Shown piece by piece: positions 1 to 10,700 of a stretch of 20,429 nucleotides of DNA; the stretch's first letter is position 1, and every line of letters begins with the position of its first letter. Both the position numbers and the translations under genes were made by a program. The notes under the pieces are model-generated. The model saw only the letters and a list, made by a program, of their open reading frames with translations, was not told the DNA's origin and ran no database searches. Source of the stretch: Balantidium ctenopharyngodoni (lineage: Eukaryota > Ciliophora > Litostomatea > Vestibuliferida > Balantidiidae); the NCBI GenBank assembly GCA_036325645.1, contig JAWNBB010015203.1, positions 1 through 20,429 of the forward strand, given 5' to 3'.

Positions 1-34
1 GGGGATTGGGGATTGGGGATTGGGCCCAATCCCC
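1..34. repeat. Left telomere with an inverted outer arm
   Basis: Bases 25-34 (CCCAATCCCC) are the C-rich telomeric strand running inward, the normal polarity for a left chromosome end. Bases 1-24 are three and a half units of GGGGATT, the G-rich strand, with the opposite polarity. The axis is GGG|CCC between bases 24 and 25. The unit ATTGGGG resembles other ciliate G4-type repeats but differs from the GGGGTT and GGGGTTTT classes. The outer arm is probably a joined second telomere or a library or assembly product. Confidence 0.9.
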
Positions 35-624
35 ACATTCAAAAAAAGTTTACTTAATTTATAAAAACCTGATACACAAAGAAAGATAATACTGCATTAA
101 TAATCAAAACAAACAATATCTCCTAAATTCACTCTCAAATCAAGTACAATCTTTAAATGATCAAAATATTTTTAAAAGGTGCTTCTTTCAAGGAAGAAGA
201 TAACGCTCATCGAATAATATCAACAGTAAAACCAAACCAAAAAAGAATACTTAAATAAAAATACCCTTTCACAGGTTAATGTGAACTTAATTTATTTGTT
301 AGAAATGATTACTTTTGATCAAAACTCTTCTCAAGCAAATGATACCCTATCATCACAGCTTTCTTATCCACTTCCTTGAGATATCCAAAAGACATAGGTT
401 TTTATTTAATTAATTCTTTTTGTTTTCTCTATCATAACTATGTCAGATCATTCAATCTTAGATTTCCGAGTTTCTCAATCTCACAGAATTAGGTTGCTCT
501 CATGAAGACATCTGTGAATATGTCTTTATAAATATCTTCCTCACTCTTAACTCATTGCCGATTGCTTTCTCTGTTTTAACAATATTAAAAAGTGATAACA
601 ATAACAAAACAAAACAAAACAATA
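35..624. other. Left subtelomeric spacer, 3' flank of the helicase gene
   Basis: This is about 590 bases of A/C-rich plus strand between the telomere and the stop codon of the Sen1-like gene. I see no convincing coding frame with UGA as Trp and no RNA gene. It should contain the 3' UTR and polyadenylation site of the helicase gene. Confidence 0.6.
602..620. repeat. Short AAAAC simple repeat
   Basis: Three tandem copies of a five-base AAAAC unit lie a few bases beyond the helicase stop codon, in its presumed 3' UTR. The tract is too short to suggest a function. Confidence 0.6.
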
Positions 625-3600
625 TTATTTATACTCTCCTTCTTCAAGATCTGACTCTGTCTTCTCCTGATTAAAAATTTTATTAATATTATATTGCTTC
701 TGCGATTCATCCTTCACCCTAAATCAGCTTGATTTATTAATACAAAACTTTATCAATTTCGCCCAATATTCATTATTCTTTAGTGTGTCAACGTTCCCCA
801 CAATGTAACAAGCATACTTCGCTCTCGACAACGCTACATTCATTCTTCTATAATCATTTAAAAACCCAATTCCATTCGAATCCTCCTTGTTAAAGTTACT
901 TCTTACGGTTGAGAAAATAACAATGTCTCTTTCCTGCCCTTGAAAAGAATCCACAGTGTTCACTTCAATATCAACATGACTTAAACTCCCTATTCTCCTT
1001 ATCCTTTCCAGGATCGTTTTCACTTGCGATTTATACGGGGTGATAACAGCGAATTTGAATTGCCTGTTGCCATGATTCTTATTGCTGACATTACTTTCAT
1101 TTGCGAAATAATCATTTTTATTTCATTCATCAACATCACCACGATTCGAACTTCCTTTTGCATCGAGTCTTAATTTACTATCCAAGGCTTGGATAAGCTC
1201 AATAACAAAGTTGATTTCGTAGACATTGCTATAACTTCTTCCTCTGTTCCCATCGATCATTTCAGAACTATAAGTAAGATCGAAAAACGTGAAATTCAAT
1301 TTAACATTTAACACTGTAAATATTTGATGGTTTTCCATTTTTTGTCATCACGACTCAGAGTCAAGCAGTTGGTTATCGTAAAATAATTCCCCGACGAATT
1401 CTCGGATGTTAGGGTGCATTCGGTATTGAAATTGTAGTAAATGCCTTGGGTATTTGTTATCAATTCATCTCTCGAATAACGAACGGTTGTATAAGGTTTC
1501 ACTTGCGTTATCGCTGAAGACAGTCGCTGGTCATTGCATATGATCACCTACCATGACAAGCTTTGTGATATTATGCGCGAGAGGTATTAACGCCGACGGT
1601 TCGACACTTTGACAAGCTTCATCGATGATTAAATATTCGAAATTTATTTTCATTTTTTTTCATCTCTCACTGCCGGAGGAGTTTAATGTTGTGCATAGTA
1701 TTTTCGTTTTTGATATGATTTCGTATTCGTATGTCCGCTTTGAATGCTTTATATCTTTAAGTGTTGTTAGCAAATTATGCCGTGTCGCTTGTGCTTCTTT
1801 CAGTTCGAAGTTATTCGGATTGGAATTGTTTGTTCAATAGTTGATTTGACGGGATACGTTTTCTAATTCCACTGTAATGTTATTGAGTTGATTGTTGAAT
1901 TTACGATCGCTTCAGTATTCAATTGAGTACTTTTCGAGGATTTTCCCGTTGGAAGTGTTTCAGTATTTTTTATCCCTTTCTTTCCTGTCGTATAGACCGA
2001 AGCGGAGGAAAGGAACATTCTCACGAATGATGTTTTCGTTCATTCATCCTCTCGTTGCAATCCGTGCTGATATTTCATCGATTGCGGTATTACTCGGGGC
2101 ACAGATTAATATTTTACCATCATTATTTAAAAGAAATCAACTGATCAGGCCGAGAATTGTATGTGTTTTCCCTGTGCCCGGTGGACCTTGAATAAGGAGA
2201 ATATCTTTAACGCTCATTTTATTTGCTTTGATAATCGCCTCAGTTTGGCTTTTATTGAACGTTTTCATCATTTGAATATTGTTAAGAAATACTTCCTGAC
2301 GGGTTTGGTTTTTCTTTTCTTTCACGGGGTTGACATTAGGATTAGCACTAATAAATAAGTTCTTTGAATATCATATTCCAGTAAAGTTCGATAATTCTAA
2401 ATTAAGCACCGCTGAGTATTCTCTAAGTGAAGACGTCAGATTACCCATGTAATAAGTAGAATAATTGATTGGCGTTGAATTCGAAGATACAGCTTTGTTC
2501 AATGTAAATTTTTCGACATTTGAACTTAGGACTTTGCACTGAATTTCATTATTATCATTTACTTGAATAATCCCTAAAAAGTAAAATAAATTCACTTCGT
2601 TTTTAAACGTAAAATTATTTATTTTCAGCGTGTTCGGGTAAAACGCCACAATATCGTTATCTTTCAACACCCTTTTATTTCAATCGCTTCACCTTTTATT
2701 GGTATTCAACTTAAACAATGATATCTTCCAATTTAATTCTGTGATATATCAGAAGTTCACCTGAACTTGCATGTCAAGATAATTTTTTATTTCGGTTGAT
2801 TCGGCTTTATCACTGAGTCAGCAGTGTTTTCACTCGTTGAAAAAATTGCAGACCCAGATGTATTTATAATGGTTTTCACTGTCGAAGGTGTTTGGTACGA
2901 GGACTGTTTGCTGCTTCTTATTATAAAATCCGAAATCGAGGACTTTCTCGAATATTTCGTTTAAAGAAAACCTGAAATATTTGTAATAGTTATCATTGTG
3001 GCTTTTACCTAAGGGATTCACGTGTGGGTCAAGGAGAGCGGTGTTTTGGTTTCTTATCATGTCTTGAGATTTTTCGTTGCTGACATTGGTAGTTGCCTCA
3101 TTGGAGTCATATTCAGGCTTGATGTAGCTCGGACGGTTCTTCCCGAGCAATCATCATTGAAGTTTGCTATTTTTTTCACTCGCTTCAATTTCCTTTTTCA
3201 AGTGCATATTGTTTTCTTTAATCGTTGAGTCTGTTAAATTAAATATTTCTTTAAACACGTCTTCAATGTTCTCTGTCGGAGATATTTTCGGCTTTGCTTT
3301 TCAGGATTCTTTCAGATTAGCAATTCAGGCGGAACTAGCCGAACAAGGCTTATTTATTAGTTTTTCAACGGCTTTTTTTTTCTGAGTTTGAAGGAGTTTG
3401 ATCTCCTTCTCTCTCTTTTCTTTTTCTCAAAACGCTCAATCTTTTTGAATATCCTTAGACGTAATTATAGTCTTCGGCTTAACGCGAAAGTAATTCGAAA
3501 GCTCTTCGTCGTCTTCATAAATATAGGTTTTCTTGGTCTTCTTTGGGATACTCTCCTGTTTTTTTCTTTTATGAGAAATAAATTTATCTCAATTAGTTTG

Positions 3601-3762
3601 CTTTTTCGCCTCAACGATATTTTTAATAAAATCAAACTCTTTTGGTTTTTTCATTGGATCATGCTTTGAACAATCATTTTCAGTTGTTTTTTTTATTTTG
3701 GAATATGCGATTTCTGCCTTTTTTAGTAATTGAAAATTTTGGTTGTGTGGATTAGTTGACAT
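625..3762 (-). CDS. Sen1/senataxin-like superfamily 1 helicase
   Basis: Single-exon gene of 1045 residues ending at TAA, with over 20 in-frame TGA codons read as Trp. The helicase core is clear: a Q-motif-like FNKSQTEAI at about 502-510, Walker A GPPGTGKT at about 526-533, Walker B with DEAC near 712, motif III GDHMQWPATV near 738, QFQYRMHPNIREF near 776-788, VDSFQGQERD at about 937-946 and RRMNVALSRAK at about 972-982. These motifs place it in the UPF1/SEN1 group of 5'-3' RNA/DNA helicases. A stretch near residues 295-325 (VPNTFDSENHYKY, then FFNEWKHCW) resembles the segment ahead of the Sen1 core, and the UPF1 Cys/His-rich domain is absent, so Sen1/senataxin is the better call. Sen1 helicases unwind RNA:DNA hybrids and help terminate transcription; that role is inferred. 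The first 200 or so residues are Lys/Glu-rich and look disordered. The start is the first ATG of the open frame. Confidence 0.93.
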
Positions 3763-4744
3763 TTAATTAACTCTTTTGGAATTACACTATAAATATTGAC
3801 AAACAATTAGAATTTGATAAAACATTAAATCATCATTAATTGAATAATAGTTTTGGAGATATTAAAAAATAGTACGACAACGTTTAATCAATAACTGAAT
3901 TGATGGGGAAAGGGTGATGTGTTTAGGGTAACATCAGGAGATAATATTAGAGATGATACAAGGGCAAGGGGATAAGTTGGAAAAGGTGATTTCTTTTGCT
4001 CTTTTCGATACTATTCTTTTTGATGGTTTCTCGTCTTTCGATGTCCTGGATTTTTGTTAGTCTGCTTTTAGTAATCAGTGCTCAGCGCTCAATGATTATG
4101 ATTATTTCTTGGTATTAATCTGAGGATTGACTCTTCCAGGGGTAAAGTAGTGATTTAGGTAGTTACTATTAATAATATTAATACATATGAGGATAAACTT
4201 ACTGTTGATAGAGTTTTTTGGAAATGAAGTTCCTGTTGAGGTGATTGATGCATTGGGCTAAAATGTCAAATGATGAGCAGTTAGCATAAGATTGCATTTA
4301 ATTATCATTCTTATTTTTATCCCCTGAAACCAAGATAATCCCTTACCAGTAACACCTTAATATCTCCAACAAAAACATGTCATCAACTTGCGATATAACT
4401 GAAATTCAAACTCCACTTTTCAATTTCTTCATGAACCTATCTTCCGGAATTGCGTTCCCTCGTTTTACTTTTAAGGCGTTTTCCAATTAATCCGCTTACT
4501 TTTCCTCATGATTAATGTGATACCAAAGCTTCACATCGACAATAATAAATCGACAAGTCATTTCCAACCCCGATAATCAATTAACCATCAATTATTAAAG
4601 ACATCTTTTCCGGTACCCCAATTCAAATCACGTCCTACTTATACTTAATAAAACAACTCTTTTAATTAAAATATAAGTAATTAAGCCAAAAGGTTTTTAT
4701 ATTAACTCCTCATATAATTTTAATTATTAAATATTCAGTTTTGT
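3763..4744. other. Spacer between the giant ARM gene and the helicase gene
   Basis: This 982-base spacer should hold the helicase promoter (right side of its start codon) and the 3' flank of the ARM-repeat gene. Its plus strand is G-rich on the left (20 G to 3 C in 3901-3960) and C-rich on the right (18 C to 4 G in 4561-4620), switching near 4310. The best open frame, on the minus strand across about 3945-4110, is roughly 55 codons with no start context or recognisable motif. I annotate no gene. Confidence 0.6.
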
Positions 4745-7700
4745 TTACTTCTTTATCACCACCGCAGATTTAATTGTCTTCGTTTTCTTGAAGTGGTTAA
4801 TAACTATCTCCATGTACGCTCACCATTTATTGACCTCAGCTTCAGTTTTACACAATACATTTATGGCTTTCACGCCATCAACAGTCGTAGGACCGATAAT
4901 ACTAAAGCATAGCTCAGCCTTTGGCACAGGTCTAAACCATCCCTTGCTTTTCTTAAATGCTTCTGTTCCGTGTCCTTTAACAATTTGTTTTATTTGCGCT
5001 GTTTCAATGATGTATTTGGGTTTAGGCGCTAAATTACTTTTTATTTTCTTAGCTGTAATTTTAAGTAAATCTTGACTGAATATTAATTGCATTTGCTTGA
5101 TATCACCGTTACTGTTGACAATATCCAACTGTTTACCACTTGTTCAGAAGTTCTTTACTTCCGGTTTGATCGGGTTCTTGATCTTGATATCAGAAAAGTC
5201 GATTTCATCGACTTTCTCTAACAGAACTTTCGCCATGTTGATTAGGAATATTCAATTCCTACCCTCATATTCGATTCTCTTTTCCAGCAGTCCACTTTGG
5301 CGAATGGTATCGTTGATCATGTCCACGAGTTTGAGTTGCTGCATCATGTATTTGTATTCATCCCCTGAGTTGGCAATGCTCGTTAACATGCTGAATAAAT
5401 CTAATATTAAATCAACATTCGAGTTATTGTCTTTTCATAATTGAACTGTTTCTTCGAGACCTTTATATTGGATAAAAGGCTGGATGCAGTATTTATGGCG
5501 TAATAATGATTTAAGTAAATTAATAATCGGTTGCGTGTCTTCGTTAAACCCTTCTTCCTTAAGTTCATTAAGTAAAGGAACCATTAAGTCGTCGCTTATT
5601 TTCTGCGAACTTGTTTCTTCTTTCGATAACTGTGAAAGTAAACCGAAGACCACGTTTCTAATCAAAGCTTTTTGCCTTTTATTGCTATTGAAATTGGGAT
5701 TATCAAGTGTTTCTTTAATATTGTCCATTCAACCCCCGTTAACCATTGAGTAACTAAAGACATTATTTTTGGCGAAGAGAGCAATGATTTTGTAGCATTC
5801 CGTCTGAATATCCGCATTGTCCTTATACAAACGAAGTAAATTAAATAGATTTGGCACTGTATCATCGAAGACTTCGTCGATAAGGAAGTTATGTTTTACT
5901 AAACCATCGTACATTAGTTTAAGAGCCATGGTAACTAAAGGCGCGTTCCAATCCTGACATTTAGTGCTCTCGCTTATCAAATCGTAGAATTTCTGGACAT
6001 AGTCATCATTTTTCAGATTCTTAACTAATGAACCACAAATGTAGTTGATGTTCGTCAGGATATCGCTGTTAGAATAGTACTCCTTTTGTAAGCTTTTTAA
6101 TCACTTATACAGCTGATCTAAATTGAGTTTGTTTAAATTATCCCCTGCTTCGGTGTATAGGTAGTTACCTAAAGAATGCAAGGCAGTCGCAATATAATTG
6201 ATTTCATTATCCGGGCTATTAAGTGAATCGTGAACAACATCACAGAAATTTGTAGTTGCTAAATAAATGTTCGCGTTTTGAGAAATAGTTACATAATCTA
6301 AAGTCGCAATGGAATTCCTCATTATACCTTTAACCAAGGCGTTGGGGTCGCTTTTATCGTAATCATCACCAAGTGAATTCATATTCTGAAGCATTTCGGG
6401 CTTTACATCCGATTTATTTTTTTCGGTATTTTCCCCTTCGTTCCCATCTTCGGACTTTGCTTCCGATGTACTCGCAACGACCTTTGGATAATAGTTTTCC
6501 AACCAGAAAATTGTATTCGCAGTAACGCCAAGTTTCGAAAACTCATCCACATTTTCCATATTATTCTTCACTAAACTACCGTATAAATTCGTGAGGTTGA
6601 GTATCATATCCTCGTTGTCGTTGTAATTTACGGAGCTGACTTCGTTTTTGAGTTTAGTAATTAATCCATTCGCCACGATTTCTTTGCTGTTGTGCGCGTG
6701 ATTCTTAGAAATTGTGCTTAATAATTGCAATGTCGCGTTGACGTAATCTTTCTCGTCCTTGAATTTATTGAAATCGTTGCTAATGTGGTTAACTAAATCC
6801 ATTTGATCAACCTTCGCGATGACCTTAGGCTGATAGATTAAATCAATCAACGTGCAGGATTTACCTAATAAAGCTCCCGTTCGGTCTTTTCAATTGTTAC
6901 TGATATTGCAGATGAAGATACAATCATAGTAAAAATCTTCATTGATTGATTCGTGATTTGTATTACGAACGTAGTTGATCAACATGTTTAAGATTGCTTC
7001 TAATAAATCGACATTGCCGGTTTTCTTGCCCAACGCGACTCATTTCTCGAGTCCGATTTTATCGAAAATCGTTTCGAAACCTTTCTTGCTTTTGCATAGA
7101 TTCGAGAAAATGATATTATCAGCAAGGAATATCTTCCGGATTTCAGCGTTGTTCGCCATTTTTTCAGGGTGGTCGTATCAATCTAACACTTCGTCAATTG
7201 TCTTTTCAAGCACCGGAGACTCAAGGACAAGAGGAACTGCGTTTTCGCTTTGAGTACAGTTTTTGAGGTTGTCTTTACTTCCGACGGAATATGAAATAGG
7301 AGCATCTGTGTCATTGATAAGTTTCTCCATGAAGTTCATGAGACCGTGCTCAAGGATAGGTTTATGATTATCGACTGATAAAGACAGCGATTTGAGCAAG
7401 CGTAAGCATTCGTCTATCATCGCCTTCCGTTGCTTGTTTCATTCCTCATCTTTCGACGTTTTACTTTCGTTGTATAATTTACGCATTAATGCTCAAATTT
7501 GCTCAAGTGTCAACGGCATTTCGTTGTTATGCTTAGTCGATAATAGCGATTTAACCTTCTCGTTATTAGGGTTAAACAGGAGCGTTGACGTGATTAGACT
7601 CAAACGCCCTTTACGAACTGACGACGCGTCTTTGACTAAATTAGATTCAGTTGGTATGTTTTTATCATTTTTAGAATAATCATCCATTTTAACTCCGTTC

Positions 7701-10700
7701 TCATTGCCCATGTTTTCCAATTCCGTCATATGTTCTTTAAACGCTTCTTCTACAATCTTACCGAGGCGCTTCAATGCTTCATCGTCTTGTTTAACATCAT
7801 CCGCTTCTTTCTTCGTCTTGTTTTCCTCAATCATTTGCGTATTTAACTCCTCAAGTTCTTTCGATGTATTCGGTAGTAACTCCTTATACGACGACGCAAT
7901 CGTCATGAGATGATCGTCCTTTATTAATCCATTCTGTAAAAGGAGTTTATAATTATTTTGATCCTTGAGAATCTCTGCAGCTGTCGTCATTTCCACCTTC
8001 GCAACTTCAAATCCATTGTGTTCGTTTGTTGTGATTGTATCACAAAGGACTTTCCTGAACAACAGTTCAATACAATCTTTATCGTTGTTAATTAAGTTCT
8101 CCATGTTATAACTTGATTTCGTTGCGTTCCTGAAGATATCTGCAAGGTTTTTCCTATTGTACATGTCATCCTCTTTGTTGTATATTGTTTTCAACGTGTC
8201 CCACAATTTCTCGTTTTTCATTATGTTCTTCACCGGGCCTGCGAATTTGGAAATATTGGCAAGTGTCTCCAAGTTTTTCTGTTTTATATTTGGATTGCTT
8301 TGGTATTTCATTAAATCAGAGCTTACAAATTTAAGGAGTTTGTCGTTGATGTCGTCGTTGTTTTCGATTTTCGAAGATATAATTAAAGGAACATCTCTTA
8401 GTTTGGAATCTTCGCTGATATCTGGATCATTCAAGCCGAGGTTGTTGATAGTATTATCGAGTTTTTCAATCATATTTTTAACCATGTTTTCATCGCCGAC
8501 TACTTGGTTGTTGATATCCTGATTAAGTGCTTTTCCTGTGATCTCCCATTGTTTATTCAACAAATCCAAAAGTTTTTTTACTTGAGCTTCGTTGTTGTTG
8601 TTACTAATAATACCGTCCTTTTTAAAGTCGTCGATCAGGTCCATCGTCGCATCGCATCACTCTTTTGTCATTGGTGCTTTGAAGTTCGAGTCGTCTTCCG
8701 TGTTATAATAATCAATAGTATTCTTCATTATTTTATAATTGTTATTGTCTCTCTCTTCGACGATATCCGGATAAACACCATTCGGTGCTGCTTTAAGCTC
8801 CTTGTGGAAGGATTCTAAGAATGGGATTGTTTTCGCGAAGCTGTTTTGAAGGTGATTTCAGTGTGAATCAGTGTATTTTATATTATCCTCCTTGCTCTTA
8901 GCGGCTAACTTACCGTATTTAGACAGTCATTTTTCCATTTCTTTATTGTATTCATTCACGTAAAGATAGTTCCCGGGAACGTACATCGGCATTCCCATTG
9001 AGATAATCGTATCCAAATTCTCTGTTTTATCCTTCGAAATTCAGTTTTTATCCAGGAGATAATTCTCTAATTTCATTGCAGAAATGACAACACCTTCATC
9101 AAAGGTGTCATTATGAGTCGCGGCGATATTATGGTGATTATTCTTATCACCTTTATTATTCAGATTAGCGTTGATACCTTCGGCAATTCCTTTATACGTT
9201 GATAAAATGTGGTCATGTAATTTCACTCAGTCATTATTCGATTCTGCGCCGACTTGGTCAAAGTCTGGACACTCAATGGCTAAAGATGCGTATGTTAATC
9301 ATTTATTTAACTCTTGGGGGATATTATCGGATAGTTCAATGTTAATTTGGGATTTGAAGTTCGCTTGATATTCAACTTGTTTAAAGGTCTGAGCGGCGAT
9401 TTTTTCTTCTATTGCGCGGACTTTACTCTTCACTGAGGGATCGGAATAATACTTCGCGTTGTTGGTTAAAGCGAGTTTCAAAAGCTCGGAGTTATCATTC
9501 ACGTTTTCGGGGATGATCACCGTGGGATGTGTTCATATTCCTGCGACTTCGTTGAAGAGGTGTTTATCTGGGTAGTTCGCCTGAGCGAGCATGGTTATAT
9601 TTTTAACGGTTTTATCGTTTACGAATTCCTTTTGACCTTTGTCAATACCATTTTTCATTATTTTTAAAGTGTGAACGAAATAGTTTTCCTCTTCTTGACC
9701 GTTCCCTCCTTGTGATTTAGCTTCATTCGTGTTGGAAGATGCAGTGTCTTTAAGTTTTTCATCTTCTTCGATCATTTCCTTTGTTTGAGTATTGATTGTA
9801 TTTCTTGTCTTGTATAAGCAGGTATCCTCATCAAGCTCTTTACTCCGAGGGGCGATGGTGACTTCGTTCTTAACGATATTATTCAATAGATCAACTCCAT
9901 TCGCTTTCACGAATCAATCGAGGTTATTATCATCTTTCAATAAAGAAGAAAGCATTTTCATACCGTTATTTTTCAATTTGACACTCGCGTCATCGTTGAG
10001 ATTCGCAGTTGATTTAAGTTCACTGATAAGATTCGCAAGTCCTCCTTTTGATACGATGTACTGGGCTAACTTGGCATTTCGTAAGCATAAATTACATAAA
10101 ATATTATTGATCTCCTTGGTAATGTCGGGGTTATCGATGTAGTTCTCACCGATTTCCATTAACTGATCAATAAAATCGGTGTTTATTTTCTCATTGATTA
10201 TCTTATCATAAAGGTTGTCATCGGAGATATAGTCGCTGAGGATCTTTGCGCAGGTTAAGAAAGTGTCTGAATAGTTCGACTTTGATAACATTACCTTCAA
10301 AACGTCATCTGCAATACCTTCGTGCTTAGGGATTGATGAGTCGTCGTTCGGTAAATTATCCTTAATTTTTTTAAGTAAAGCCATTTCGTTGGTGAGTCAA
10401 TTCTCGATTGTTTGAGTCACATCAGAGTCCTTCTCAGTTAAATCAATTGCTTTGTCTAAATCAGCGCGGAACTCGTCAGAAAGTAAAGGCTGAATTGTTT
10501 TCTTGTTACTCGTGAACGAGTTGATAATTTCGAGATTATTAAGAACTTTATTTTTTGTTTCTGGTTTATTGAAATCAAGTTTGATGTTCGCGTGGAATTC
10601 CGCAATTGCGTCACGGAGGATTTCCATCGCGTATTGTTCCTGTCCCGGAAGTTTCATGATTTCGTTAGCGATTGTATCGCAACCTTTTGTAATGCGATCT

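Noticed and set aside
1308-1547. 79-residue minus-strand frame inside the helicase
   Set aside because: It lies in a different frame from the helicase, whose own frame here gives conserved motifs (GDHMQ and QFQYRMHP). It is a shadow.
3853-4369. 13-base inverted repeat (TTGGAGATATTAA at 3853 and its complement at 4357)
   Set aside because: A single short match within a 1-kb AT-rich spacer can arise by chance; the surrounding sequence is not related and no element is implied.
7392-8818. Plus-strand frames of 70-120 codons opposite the ARM gene
   Set aside because: They are Ser/Phe/Leu-rich antisense shadows of the charged coding strand and have no family features.
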